Positions 8,682 through 18,942 of a DNA stretch of 64,000 nt are shown here, one piece after another; the stretch's first letter is position 1; every line of letters begins with the position of its first letter. The translations under genes and the position numbers were made by a program. The notes under the pieces are model-generated. The model ran no database searches and was not told the origin of the DNA. It saw only the letters and a program-made list of their open reading frames with translations. The stretch comes from Paenibacillus xylanexedens (lineage in GTDB: Bacteria > Bacillota > Bacilli > Paenibacillales > Paenibacillaceae), in assembly GCF_007680605.1 (NCBI RefSeq), contig NZ_VEIO01000007.1:62001-126000 (forward strand), written 5' to 3'.

Positions 8682-9161
8682 ATGTTGATTCAAATTATTG
8701 GCGTAGGCAAATTGAAGGAAAAATATTTAACGCTGGGCATTCAGGAGTATGCCAAGCGGCTCGCCCCGTACATCAAGTTTCAGATGATCGAGGTCGCAGA
8801 CGAAAAAGCGCCCGATACCCTGAGCGAAGCCGAGGTACGGGCGGTAAAAGAGCGCGAGGGCGAACGCATCCTCGCGCATGTGAAGAGCGAAGCGCACGTC
8901 GTTGCGCTCGCACTGGATGGCCAGCTCTGGAGTTCCGAGGAGCTGGCTATGGAGATCGACAAGCTCGGCACGTATGGGACGAGCCATGTCGTGTTTGTCA
9001 TCGGAGGGAGCCACGGGCTCTCCGATGAGGTATTGCGCCGCGCGAAGCAGCGCTTGAGCTTCGGGCGCATGACCTTGCCGCATCAATTAATGCGGCTGGT
9101 GTTGGTGGAGCAGATTTATCGCGCGGTGAAGATAAATCGGGGAGAACCGTATCATAAATAA
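8682..9161 (+). CDS. rlmH: RlmH, 23S rRNA pseudouridine-1915 N3-methyltransferase
   Basis: 159 residues, the usual length of the family. RlmH is a SPOUT-class enzyme that methylates pseudouridine 1915 in helix 69 of 23S rRNA on assembled ribosomes. Visible motifs are the N-terminus [16 protein letters not shown], the SAM-binding trefoil-knot loop [11 protein letters not shown] and the C-terminal [28 protein letters not shown]. The start at ATG 8682 is fixed by AGGAGGAATG eight or so bases upstream; the open frame before it is not needed. Its last codons GAACCGTATCATAAATAA resemble the SCC-element attachment site of staphylococcal rlmH (orfX), but no inserted element follows. Confidence 0.97.
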   Translation: MLIQIIGVGKLKEKYLTLGIQEYAKRLAPYIKFQMIEVADEKAPDTLSEAEVRAVKEREGERILAHVKSEAHVVALALDGQLWSSEELAMEIDKLGTYGTSHVVFVIGGSHGLSDEVLRRAKQRLSFGRMTLPHQLMRLVLVEQIYRAVKINRGEPYHK

Positions 9162-9274
9162 GCAAAGCCCTTCGTCATATAATACCCTTTAATAATAAAT
9201 TCGTGGCTCTAACATCCCAAAAATAATGATAAAATAACAAGAAGCACTGCGTTCGGATTGGAGAGGGAACAGGG

Positions 9275-12200
9275 ATGGTTTTTACAGAAGGGATTCTTTT
9301 AAATGAAATGATGGACGGTGCCTTAATGGAAGTCGGTACCTTCTTACATATAGCAATAGGACTGACGGAGTCGGTGCAACATGCTCATAAGCGTAAGGAA
9401 GTATGTGGAAATTTAAATCCAGCGAATATCCGAATTCAGTCCAATCGGGAAGTCGTTATTCTCACAGATTCGCAACTGACGGATTACACCTATATGTCTC
9501 CCGAACAAACGGGCAAAATCAATTATATCCCAGACGGGCGTAGCGATTTGTATTCCCTGGGTATGCTCTATTATGAAATGCTGTCAGGCCGTCTGCCGTT
9601 TCACGCAAACAGTGCGGAAGAATGGATACATGCGCACCTTGCTGTTGTACCGAAGCCGCTGAGTGAATGGCGTTCAGATCTGAGCGACTCGCTTGAGGCT
9701 GTTATTATGAAGCTGTTGTCGAAGGATCCGGAGGCGCGCTATCAGAGCGCTTATGGTTTATTAAGTGATTTGAAGCGGTGCGCTTTATTGCTGGAAGAAA
9801 AGGGAGAAGTGACCTCTTTCGAAATCGCCCGTGCAGATGAGGCCAGCCGGTTTCGGATTACTCAGACTCTCTTTGGACGTGAAAGGGAAGCGGCAGATCT
9901 AAGAGATGCTTTCGAACAGGCTAAAAAGGGTGCATCCTCGTTCGTTTTCGTCAGCGGAAGTGCAGGCAGTGGCAAGACGGTACTCGTCCGAGCGCTTCAG
10001 ATGGTAGTTAGAAGGGATGGAGGCCGGTTCATTAGTGGCAAATGTGACATGATGAATCGCGACATTCCGTTCTCTTCTTTACTGGAAGCTTTTCGAAGCC
10101 TAATTCGACAAATATGGAGCGAATCGCCGGATCAAGTAGCGAAATTGAAGAAGGAATTAACAAAGGCTTTAGGCCAGGGAGCAGCCGTTATTGTACAGCT
10201 TTTACCGGAAGCTGCTGAGCTGTTCGATGTCATTCCAGCGATAGAACCGCTGCAGCCTGCAGAGGCTGCGATTCGCTTTAACCGGATAGTACCCATATTC
10301 ATCAAGGTGTTTGTGGATAAGCAGAATCCCTTAATTATATTCCTCGATGATCTGCAATGGGCAGATCCTGCTACGATAGATGTTCTTCGTACCCTTGTAC
10401 ACGATCAGGCACGACCTGGTTTACTAGTAATCAGCGCGTTTCGGGAGGAATTCGCTCAGAGCTGGAAGAAAAACGAAGGAAATAAAGTGGATGCGGCAGC
10501 ATGGATGGCGGAGTCGCTTGCCTTGCACAATGAATCACAATTATCTGTGCATCATATCCATCTTGAGGCGCTATCCTATATCGAAGTGAGACAATTCGTA
10601 TCCGATGTTCTGGATGAGAACTCAGCCCGTATTCGCGCCCTCGCGGAGGTGTTATACCACCGAACAGGCGGCAATCCCTTATACTTGAATCGTCTGCTAG
10701 ACAAGCTATATCGGGAGAATAAGATTTATTATGATGAGGTAGAAGCGTCATGGGCGTGGAATCCATCTGTCATTATGGAAATCCCTGAGGATCCTGACAT
10801 TGTCCACTTGATTGAGGCTCGTATTCGTATGCTATCCCCTGCCAAAATCGAGCTGTTAGCGATAGGTGCAGCTATCGGACATCGTTTCTGTTCCTTGACG
10901 ATTTCATTAGTAAGCGGATACCCTCTACTGCAAGTACGCACACTTCTGCATGCCATAGAGGAAGAGGGACTAATCTCTCGAGAACATGAGAGTGATGCGT
11001 CAGACGATGTGGAACGTTATCGATTTTTGCATGACCGTATTCAACAGGCAGCTTACATGACCATGTCTGAATCAAACAAAACGAGCTTACATCTGACCAT
11101 TGGCCGGGTGATACGCGATGATTTATCTAATGAAAGAGGATTTACGATCTTTGATCGGGTACACCACTTGAATTTGGGCAGTGAGAAAATAGAGGATGAC
11201 GCAGAGAAAAGAGAGCTTGCGGAATTTAACTATGAGGCAGGATCGAAATCTAAGGCATCAACCGCGTTTACATCTGCCCTTCACTTCTATGAGATCGCTT
11301 TACGCCTATCCAATGGTGATTGGAAGAATACAGCTTCTCTTGATTACCGGATCATGCTGGAGATCACCGAATGTGAGTACATGTGTGGTCATACAGATCA
11401 TGCGGAGGAACTACTGGCGAACTTAATGTCTTGTACAACGAACGTGGTTGAACGTTCTCGTATTTATTTGATTCGTATTGCCATGTATTCGTATCTGAAG
11501 AAGGATGAAACAGCTGTCCATATTGGGCAGCAGGCGTTGGCAGAATTGGGCTGGAAGTTCCCAAGCAAGCCTTCCAAAGCATTAGTGATCAAGGAAATCC
11601 TGCTCACCCAGAGCGCATTGTTCAATAAGGCTAACGATATTCCTCATTTGCCGATTAATCAGGATTCACACTATAAAGCATTGTCAGATCTGGTCATGGC
11701 GATTTCGCTTCCTGCCTATGTACTAAGTATTGAGCAATCAGCTGTGTTATTCTCAAGATTTGTACGATATGGTCTAAAGCATGGAAGCAATGAGGCGTTT
11801 TCCTTTATGCTTGCCAGCTACGGGATGGTTATTTATAGAATATCAGGTTTCCGCACGGGGACTCAATATGTAGCTCAGGCATCTCGTCTAGCCTCTTCCT
11901 TTGATAGCGCAGACCTGCAAAGCCGATTGTATTATCTGAAAGGTCTTGTCGAAATTATCAACCCGGATGAAGGAATCAAGAAGTTTGAGAAATCGATCCA
12001 GGCTGGGATGGAATCGGCTAATCTAACCTATGTTGGAATTGCAATGATGACGACGATCACCAACTTCACCGAGAATTTGTATTCATTAGCTACACGGATA
12101 CAAGAATATGAAAAGACTTCACAGCAGCTTGTAGACGGCGTCACAATGAACATTTTCCAAAGGGCAAAATGGTATATCTCACAAATGCAAGATGAGGCTG

Positions 12201-13630
12201 GACATAACGATGACTACGTTACGCCATTACTGAATGAGACATACAAGGATTTTGTGAATAATGAGGTCTATTATACATGCACTTGTAATCTGGAAATCGC
12301 TTATCTCTTCGGTCGGTATCGTGAAGCTCTTGAATGGGCCCATAGAGGGGAGAGGAATACATTCCTCCAGACGCGGCCGCATGTTCGCAAACAAAGGATG
12401 TACTATTCCTTGACGCTTGCTGCTATGTACTCGGAAGTGTCACCCCATGAGCAGAAGAAGATACGGATGAAGCTGCGTAAGCACTTACGTGCTATGAGGC
12501 GATGGTCTGGCTATGGCGGCAAGACTTCGTCTACTTATTTGCTGTTATCCGCTGAACGTTATCGGATGGAGGGCAATAGAGTCGATGCTGCACGATTATA
12601 CGAAAGGGCTATACGAGTAGCTCGCCATGCAGGAGAGGGGCTGATGGAGGCGATCTCTTGTGAGCGAGCCGCTGTATTCTATCGGCAGATGGAGAGCATG
12701 AACGGTGCTGAAGCGCTTATCGCTGATGCTTGTGACGCTTATTCAAGATGGGGTGCCACGGTCAAGGCAGTGCAACTGAGAGCAAGCCATCCAGGATTAC
12801 AAACAGCTTCGAATGAGGGCGTGGAGAAAGACAAGATGTTCATAGAGCAGTCTGGTGCAATCAAAAGAAGGTCTGAAGGTATGTCTTGGCGTACTGCGGG
12901 CAATCGGCAATTTAAGCATCAGCCGGAATGGATGGATGCACTAGACAATTGTCGGACAATGGATCAATTCTTGGAGCTTTCCATCCGCTATTCTGGAGCG
13001 GAAAGAGGGCGTATGGTAGGTAGCGGCGGAGAGATTTACGCCATTGAAAATGAAGGCTCGTTGAGCGATCACAGGGGAGCTTCGTATGGGGAGTCGATTG
13101 TCAGATATGTACTAAAAACAGGAGAATCGGTCATACTTGCAGATGCGTTGCACAGCTCTTATTCCGCTGATCCTACGATTAGTAGTAGCCAGTCCCGATC
13201 CGTGCTATGTATGCCTGTTCTTTTCTCAAGCAGACGAATGCCCTTCGCGCTTTACTTGGAGAACAGTCTCATAGCTGGAGTATTCACTCCGGATACGAGG
13301 ACCATGCTGGAGCAAATGACTGCCCGAATGATGTATGTGACATCGTTGGATGAAGCACGCGTCCAGAGTGATTCACCCATCGTCTCGTCAGCTCATTTGT
13401 CATCCACTTCTGAGGAAGCTTCACGGCTGGTAGTCGAATCACTCACGAATCGTGAAAGAGAGATCTTGTACGCGCTGACAGATGGATTGTCGAACAAGGA
13501 GATTGCTTATCGATTCGGATTAACCGAAGGAACTGTCAAAAGTTATATTCATAATGTATACGGCAAGCTGGGAGTGAAACGAAGAAGTCAGGCAATTGCC
13601 CGTGCCAAGGAGTTGGAACTCATTAATTAG
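9275..13630 (+). CDS. Giant pseudokinase / AAA ATPase / GAF / LuxR-type regulator
   Basis: 1451 residues in one frame. Residues about 1-170 match only the C-lobe of a Ser/Thr protein kinase (YMSPEQTG, SDLYSLGMLYYEMLSGRLPF). The glycine loop and catalytic lysine are absent, and the catalytic-loop HRDLKPxN is replaced by CGNLNPANI, so it should be a pseudokinase. A STAND-like AAA ATPase follows: Walker A GSAGSGKT (228-235) and Walker B IIFLDDLQWAD (about 355-365). Helical TPR-like repeats fill about 550-1190, a GAF-like region lies near 1220-1370, and a LuxR helix-turn-helix (LTNREREILYALTDGLSNKEIAYRF) ends the protein. This resembles PknK/MalT-type signal integrators. It may control the adhesin gene 109 bases downstream. 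The start is preceded by GGAGAGGG, with an in-frame stop just upstream, so no hidden N-lobe exists. Confidence 0.88.
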   Translation: MVFTEGILLNEMMDGALMEVGTFLHIAIGLTESVQHAHKRKEVCGNLNPANIRIQSNREVVILTDSQLTDYTYMSPEQTGKINYIPDGRSDLYSLGMLYYEMLSGRLPFHANSAEEWIHAHLAVVPKPLSEWRSDLSDSLEAVIMKLLSKDPEARYQSAYGLLSDLKRCALLLEEKGEVTSFEIARADEASRFRITQTLFGREREAADLRDAFEQAKKGASSFVFVSGSAGSGKTVLVRALQMVVRRDGGRFISGKCDMMNRDIPFSSLLEAFRSLIRQIWSESPDQVAKLKKELTKALGQGAAVIVQLLPEAAELFDVIPAIEPLQPAEAAIRFNRIVPIFIKVFVDKQNPLIIFLDDLQWADPATIDVLRTLVHDQARPGLLVISAFREEFAQSWKKNEGNKVDAAAWMAESLALHNESQLSVHHIHLEALSYIEVRQFVSDVLDENSARIRALAEVLYHRTGGNPLYLNRLLDKLYRENKIYYDEVEASWAWNPSVIMEIPEDPDIVHLIEARIRMLSPAKIELLAIGAAIGHRFCSLTISLVSGYPLLQVRTLLHAIEEEGLISREHESDASDDVERYRFLHDRIQQAAYMTMSESNKTSLHLTIGRVIRDDLSNERGFTIFDRVHHLNLGSEKIEDDAEKRELAEFNYEAGSKSKASTAFTSALHFYEIALRLSNGDWKNTASLDYRIMLEITECEYMCGHTDHAEELLANLMSCTTNVVERSRIYLIRIAMYSYLKKDETAVHIGQQALAELGWKFPSKPSKALVIKEILLTQSALFNKANDIPHLPINQDSHYKALSDLVMAISLPAYVLSIEQSAVLFSRFVRYGLKHGSNEAFSFMLASYGMVIYRISGFRTGTQYVAQASRLASSFDSADLQSRLYYLKGLVEIINPDEGIKKFEKSIQAGMESANLTYVGIAMMTTITNFTENLYSLATRIQEYEKTSQQLVDGVTMNIFQRAKWYISQMQDEAGHNDDYVTPLLNETYKDFVNNEVYYTCTCNLEIAYLFGRYREALEWAHRGERNTFLQTRPHVRKQRMYYSLTLAAMYSEVSPHEQKKIRMKLRKHLRAMRRWSGYGGKTSSTYLLLSAERYRMEGNRVDAARLYERAIRVARHAGEGLMEAISCERAAVFYRQMESMNGAEALIADACDAYSRWGATVKAVQLRASHPGLQTASNEGVEKDKMFIEQSGAIKRRSEGMSWRTAGNRQFKHQPEWMDALDNCRTMDQFLELSIRYSGAERGRMVGSGGEIYAIENEGSLSDHRGASYGESIVRYVLKTGESVILADALHSSYSADPTISSSQSRSVLCMPVLFSSRRMPFALYLENSLIAGVFTPDTRTMLEQMTARMMYVTSLDEARVQSDSPIVSSAHLSSTSEEASRLVVESLTNREREILYALTDGLSNKEIAYRFGLTEGTVKSYIHNVYGKLGVKRRSQAIARAKELELIN

Positions 13631-13653
13631 GCTATTTTCTACAATATTTTCGA

Positions 13654-13682
13654 AACACTAACTTTGGTTAGTGTTTTTTTTA
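13654..13682 (+). terminator. Rho-independent terminator after the LuxR-type regulator
   Basis: Stem AACACTAAC / GTTAGTGTT with loop TTTG, then a run of eight T. It separates the regulator from the SLH adhesin. Confidence 0.88.
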
Positions 13683-13739
13683 TGGCTTGGGTTCTATACT
13701 GAGGACCGAATTCAATAGGGGTATGGAGGAGAAAACGAC

Positions 13740-16700
13740 ATGAGTACAAGATTTCGAGTAGGTAGGAAGGTAACGGCGCTCTTACTTATCATGATGATGG
13801 TGATCGGCAGTATGCCGGGATTGCTTACAACAGGAGGAGGTAAGGTTTTTGCGGCTGATTTTAGCGGCGGTGATGGATCGGTAGAGCATCCTTATCTGAT
13901 TACTTCACCGGAGGAACTAAACGTTATTCGCGATTATCCAGACAAGCATTATAAACTGGCAAATGATATTGACCTGACAGCGTTTCTTGAGGAGGGCAAT
14001 GGTCTTGACGGTGGTACGTCATGGCAGCCGATCGATAATTTCTCAGGGTCATTGGATGGTGCCGGGCATATCATTACAGGATTGAATATAGATCTTCCTT
14101 TTAATTCTCTTGTTGGACTTTTTGGTTCCATAACGGCTACTGGTTCTGTTACGGCAATTGGTCTGGAAAATGTCCGTATAAAAGCGTACGAGATGGTTGG
14201 CGGTATAGCAGGAAATTTAGAGGGAGAGATCTCTAACAGTTATACAACGGGTACCGTATCAGGATGGAGTCTTGTAGGAGGATTGGCTGGAGCTGCTCTT
14301 CACGATTATTCATCGATTAAAAACAGCTATTCGATGGCTACCACTTCGGGGAATAATATGGTGGGTGGAATAGCCGGATTTAAGCATCCAATAGTTATGA
14401 TCGAAAATACGTATGCTACAGGAAACGTAGCAGCAACTCGGCAGCAAGGCGCAATAGTAGGTGATGGTGGATCTAACCTCGTTATAAATAGCTACTACGA
14501 CCAAATCACGACAGGAATTAGTAGTGGTGCAGGGAACGGAAAAAGTACAGAAGAAATGAAGCTCCAAGCTACATTTGCAGGTTGGGATTTCGATCAGATT
14601 TGGTTTGTTCCCCCTCATCAATATCCTCAATTAAGAATATTTGCGAATGCTCAACCTGTGGCTTCCCCAGATCCTGCAGATGGATCTGTCGCTTTAGGTT
14701 CAGAAGTGACGCTTACGGGTGAGAGAGCGGATACTGAAATTCATTACACGACAAACGGCGAGACGCCGACGAGATCTAGTGCATTATACGATTCAGGCAC
14801 GCCAATCGTAATCAACGACGATGTCACGATCAAAGCGATGGCGGTGTATCCGGGGAAATTAGATAGCCCGATTATGAGCAAGAGCTATAAGATTGTAAGA
14901 GCAGCAGCTCCTTCAACCGCAACGTTGGAGAAAGGGTCACAGTATGGAACGAAGCTGAATAATGTGACGAGCCTGATGGAATATAAGGTGAATGATGGAG
15001 CGTTTCAACGTATTACAGGTACAAATGTAGATAATATTCCCGTACAACCGGGCGATAAAATCTATGTTAGATTCCTTGCCGACGATGAGAACCCAGCGTC
15101 TTATGAGCAAGAGTTATTGGTAGCTGAGGAACATATCGGCTTAAAAACAGAGGCTACGCTGACCTCGACAATCGGAACCGTAAGTCAACTCGGAACAGCT
15201 AATGAATCCATAACCGATGTTCCATACAGTACGAGTTTGGCAGATCTGAGGGGAGCGATCACGCCGGCGGCGAATGCTACATTTCAGATTTACAAATCGG
15301 ATGGAACCACGCTAGCCACTGAAGTGGTGACGGGCATAAAAGTCATTGTTACCGCTGAAGATGGAGTGACGCAGACTACGTATACCGTGACGATGAGCGC
15401 TGCAACGGCAATTAAGACGGCAGCGATCAGCGGGTTAGCTGTTCCAGTCGTGGGCGAAGAGCCAATTCGACAAATAGATACAAACGAATATACCGCATCC
15501 GTGACTTGGTCTCCAGAGGTGGCTTCCCGGTATGTACAAGGAGAGACTTACACGGCTACGATGACGATTACACCCAAGAGAGGGTATGGATTAACGGGGG
15601 TACCTGCGAATTTCTTCACGGTAGCAGGTGCGACGGTTGTCACGAATTCAGCCGATTCCGGTGCAGTGACGGTAACATTCCCAGCAACAAAGTTCCTATT
15701 TTCCGGTGGCTCAGGAACAGTAGCAGATCCTTATCTGATTGGAACGGCATCTGAACTGAATAAGATTAGAGATTTCTTGGATTCGAGCTTTAAGTTAACA
15801 GCGGATATCGATTTGAGCGGCTATGCAGAAGGAGCAGGCTGGGCGCCAATCGGTTCTGATTGGTACAATGCGTTTGAAGGAAACTTCGATGGCAATGGTT
15901 ATACGATCAAGAATTTAACGATAAATACAACAAGTTCTGATTTTACAGGGTTATTCGGCTATATCGAGAGAAGCGCGACGGTCAATAATGTCATTCTGGA
16001 AAATATCGATGTAGTCAGCAGTAAAGGCTATGTAGGTGGACTAGTTGGAGCGAGCGATGGAAACATCACAAACAGCGGGGTCGTCACAGGGCGTGTGAGC
16101 GGGGGGGACAGCTCGTATACAGGCGGGTTGGTTGGTTATAACTTCTCTGCAATTAGCGATAGCTTCTATAAGGGAAATGTGAGTGGAACAGCGGACGTTG
16201 CAGGCGGGTTGGTCGGCTTTAACGAAGGTGGTACGATTAGAAATAGCTTTGCTATCGGAAGCATTAGCGGTCTGTACACAGGTGGGCTTGTAGGATCGAA
16301 TAATGGACTACTATCTTATAGCTACTTCCATGGAAGCGTAGATGGGAAAAATGTTGCAGCGGGATTAGTTGGAGCAAACGTTTTTCGTGTCGATAACAGT
16401 TATGCAACGAGTACCCTAACAGGAGAAGGAAGTTTAAGCGGCTTAGTTGGGATGTATGGCGGTTCGGTAAAAAATAGCTTTTACGAAAGTGAAACAACCG
16501 GACAACCGAGTGTAGGGACGGCACTAACGACAGCGGAGATGAAGACGCAAGCCAGTTATACAGATTGGGATTTCGGTCAGATCTGGACAATAGATTCCGC
16601 GGTTAATAATGGATATCCTTACTTGCGGAGTTCGGAGCTTCAAGTTACCTATAACGGAAACGGTAAAACGGGTGGAGAATTGCCGATTGCCCAAACCTCT

Positions 16701-18206
16701 CATGTTCGAGGAGATACGGTTAGCGTTAGTGGAAACACAGGCAATTTGGTCAGAAATGGTTACACCTTTGCGGGATGGAATACCTTAGCGGATGGATCCG
16801 GCAAAAATTATTCGGAGGCAGATCGTTTTACGATTACGGCGAGTAAGACATTGTTTGCGAAATGGGTCAGCACCCTTTCAACGTTAACCTCTACAATTGG
16901 AACCGTAAGCACAGGCGGGACGGCCAATGAAACGCTGACGAACATTCCTTACGGAACAACGTTAGCCGCATTGAAGGCCGCTATCACTCCATCTGCAGAT
17001 GCGACATTTGAGGTGTATGCGGCGAATGGGACTGATCTTGCGACTGCATTATTGACAGGTAGCAAGGTCGTTGTGACGGCGCAGGATGGAAAAACGAAAA
17101 CGACCTATACGGTAACCGTACTAGCAGCACCGATCACACCAACACCTACCGTTCCGTCGCCGACACCGTCAACACCAGCTATCGTGCCGACGCCAAAACC
17201 ATCAACGCCAGCTAAAGTATCGTCAACAGACGGCAGTCTAACGCTTCCAGTTGGATCAATTGGCGAGGTTAGTCTGGAAGATCAGTTGAAGATTACTGTT
17301 CCTGTAGGCGCAGTCAATCAAGAACTGAAATTAACGATTTCAAAATGGCTGGATACGGAAAATGTTCTCATTCATAAAGAGGTGCTTGCAAGCCCGGTAT
17401 ATGAAGTGTTGAAAAATATTTCGGGTAATTTCATCAAGCCGGTAACGTTAACCTTTACCTTTAATGCGAGTCAAGTGAAGAGCGGTCAAGGGGTGGCAAT
17501 CTTCTATTTCGATGAAGAAAACAAAAAATGGATAGAAGTGAAAGGCAGTCAGACAAGCGGAAATTCAATTAGAGCGGAGGTTGATCACTTTACGAAGTTT
17601 GCGGTGCTTGTTGTAGACCAGGCGACAGGGCTTCCTGTGTCGGAGGAAGGGGCGGTAACCCCTGCCAAACCGGAAATTAGCTTTAGCGATATTGCTGGGC
17701 ATTGGGCTGAAGCAAACATCAAGCAAGCGGTTCAAGATGGAATCGTAAACGGCTATAGTGACGGAACGTTTAAACCGGGTAAAACGATAACCCGTGCCGA
17801 GTTTGCAGTCATGCTGATGAATGCCTTGCAAGTTCAGGAAGCAGGCGCGGAGCTGACCTTCACAGACCAAGCAGACATTGGGCGTTGGGCACGATCTGCG
17901 GTAGCACAAGCTGTGCAAGCGGGTATTATTAGCGGCTATAACGATGGTACCTTCCGGGCGAATGCAAATATTACGCGTGCAGAGATGGCGACGATGATGG
18001 GGAAAGCGTTTGGTCTGCCACTGGACCCGAATGCAGTTACTTTCTTCGCAGATGACGGGATAATCCCGATCTGGGCCAAAAGCGCAGTAGCCACGCTGCA
18101 AGAACGCGGCATCGTGAACGGAATTGGGGCGAATACGTTTAATCCTCATAAACAAGCAACAAGAGCTGAAGCGATTGTTATGCTTTTGAATATGAATAAA
18201 GAATAA
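13740..18206 (+). CDS. SLH-anchored modular surface protein with GLUG repeats
   Basis: 1488 residues with a signal peptide (cleavage likely after KVFA, near residue 38). Order: GLUG-repeat beta region (about 40-300); a chitobiase/hexosaminidase C-terminal-like domain (IHYTTNGETPT, about 302-385); a cadherin-like domain (TLTSTIGTVSQLGTANES, about 472-553); a second GLUG region (652-960); an InlB-type repeat (GYTFAGWNT, 966-1042); a second TLTSTIGTVS domain (1044-1124); a Pro/Thr linker; a ZU5-like domain; then three SLH domains (from about 1314: FSDIAGHWAEANIKQA, with ITRAEFAVML). SLH domains bind pyruvylated secondary wall polymer. It is probably an adhesin. The two duplicated module pairs indicate internal duplication. 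The ribosome-binding site GGAGGAG precedes ATG 13740. Confidence 0.9.
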   Translation: MSTRFRVGRKVTALLLIMMMVIGSMPGLLTTGGGKVFAADFSGGDGSVEHPYLITSPEELNVIRDYPDKHYKLANDIDLTAFLEEGNGLDGGTSWQPIDNFSGSLDGAGHIITGLNIDLPFNSLVGLFGSITATGSVTAIGLENVRIKAYEMVGGIAGNLEGEISNSYTTGTVSGWSLVGGLAGAALHDYSSIKNSYSMATTSGNNMVGGIAGFKHPIVMIENTYATGNVAATRQQGAIVGDGGSNLVINSYYDQITTGISSGAGNGKSTEEMKLQATFAGWDFDQIWFVPPHQYPQLRIFANAQPVASPDPADGSVALGSEVTLTGERADTEIHYTTNGETPTRSSALYDSGTPIVINDDVTIKAMAVYPGKLDSPIMSKSYKIVRAAAPSTATLEKGSQYGTKLNNVTSLMEYKVNDGAFQRITGTNVDNIPVQPGDKIYVRFLADDENPASYEQELLVAEEHIGLKTEATLTSTIGTVSQLGTANESITDVPYSTSLADLRGAITPAANATFQIYKSDGTTLATEVVTGIKVIVTAEDGVTQTTYTVTMSAATAIKTAAISGLAVPVVGEEPIRQIDTNEYTASVTWSPEVASRYVQGETYTATMTITPKRGYGLTGVPANFFTVAGATVVTNSADSGAVTVTFPATKFLFSGGSGTVADPYLIGTASELNKIRDFLDSSFKLTADIDLSGYAEGAGWAPIGSDWYNAFEGNFDGNGYTIKNLTINTTSSDFTGLFGYIERSATVNNVILENIDVVSSKGYVGGLVGASDGNITNSGVVTGRVSGGDSSYTGGLVGYNFSAISDSFYKGNVSGTADVAGGLVGFNEGGTIRNSFAIGSISGLYTGGLVGSNNGLLSYSYFHGSVDGKNVAAGLVGANVFRVDNSYATSTLTGEGSLSGLVGMYGGSVKNSFYESETTGQPSVGTALTTAEMKTQASYTDWDFGQIWTIDSAVNNGYPYLRSSELQVTYNGNGKTGGELPIAQTSHVRGDTVSVSGNTGNLVRNGYTFAGWNTLADGSGKNYSEADRFTITASKTLFAKWVSTLSTLTSTIGTVSTGGTANETLTNIPYGTTLAALKAAITPSADATFEVYAANGTDLATALLTGSKVVVTAQDGKTKTTYTVTVLAAPITPTPTVPSPTPSTPAIVPTPKPSTPAKVSSTDGSLTLPVGSIGEVSLEDQLKITVPVGAVNQELKLTISKWLDTENVLIHKEVLASPVYEVLKNISGNFIKPVTLTFTFNASQVKSGQGVAIFYFDEENKKWIEVKGSQTSGNSIRAEVDHFTKFAVLVVDQATGLPVSEEGAVTPAKPEISFSDIAGHWAEANIKQAVQDGIVNGYSDGTFKPGKTITRAEFAVMLMNALQVQEAGAELTFTDQADIGRWARSAVAQAVQAGIISGYNDGTFRANANITRAEMATMMGKAFGLPLDPNAVTFFADDGIIPIWAKSAVATLQERGIVNGIGANTFNPHKQATRAEAIVMLLNMNKE

Positions 18207-18260
18207 TCTCATAAAGACGACTAGGGAGAGTTCACACTTCCTTGCAAGACAAACATGCCA

Positions 18261-18304
18261 AAAGGCTGGACGGAAAACCTTACGGTTTCTCGCCCAGCCT
18301 TTTT
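18261..18304 (+). terminator. Rho-independent terminator after the SLH adhesin
   Basis: Arms AAAGGCTGG and CCAGCCTTTTT, extended inside by GAAAACC/GGTTTCTC. The sequence is closely related to the terminator at 42515-42557. Confidence 0.88.
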
Positions 18305-18494
18305 ATTGTGTAAAATAGATTTGTATGTGCGTAGGCTTTGGGCTAAATGTCTGAATTAGAATTTGTTCCGTTATTGAATTAGGGAACAAATAAAGGAATT
18401 GAAATAAGATTTTCTATATTGACGGAATGTTTAGTTAATAATAAAGTGGACTAATTATATTGCTTTCAAATGTAATGAAGAAGACAAGTAGATC

Positions 18495-18839
18495 CGGAAA
18501 AGCCCTTTAGAGAACTGCCGCCTGGTGCGAGGCAGCGGAGATCCGAATCAAAAAATCACCTCTGAGCAAGCTCTCGAAATAATAGTAGATGGGCCCGGGA
18601 TTCTACCGTTACAAAGAAGCATCGTTGTTGGGTAAGGAATACCCGTTGATAACGCCTCCGAAGCTATTTAGCGAAATTATCTTACTGATTACTTTGGTGG
18701 CATTTCATTTATGTTAAGGTTTGATGGAAATTCACCAAGCGGGTATAGAATCTTGACTACGGTACATCGCAGCACAATTTACGCCGATAGACCCGATACG
18801 GAGAACCGTACCACAAGTAGGGTGAAAAATTGGACATGA
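18495..18839 (+). pseudogene. Decayed frame, possible toxin C-terminal domain, upstream of an Imm1-type gene
   Basis: One frame reads protein-like sequence over 114 codons but is broken by TAA at 18633 and TAG at 18669. Its pieces include GSGDPNQKITSEQALEIIVD, GIPVDNASEAI and a final 49-codon run containing TDYFGGISFMLRFDGNSPSG and YRILTTVHRS, ending at TGA 18837. All three pieces are in the same frame, so the damage is by point changes rather than frameshifts. No start or ribosome-binding site was found. Its position just before an Imm1-type immunity gene suggests the C-terminal end of a polymorphic toxin. The family is not recognised. Confidence 0.4.
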
Positions 18840-18942
18840 GAATAAATAAGGAGGGCTCTTAAACTCTTTTTAGCTTATGTGCCTCAAGGACTTGTATAGG
18901 TGAGGAAATCCCTTTTTATGCTACTGAAAGTAGGTCTTACAA

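Noticed and set aside
17565-18212. 215-residue minus-strand frame opposite the SLH domains
   Set aside because: Shadow of the SLH coding sequence; the composition is not protein-like.
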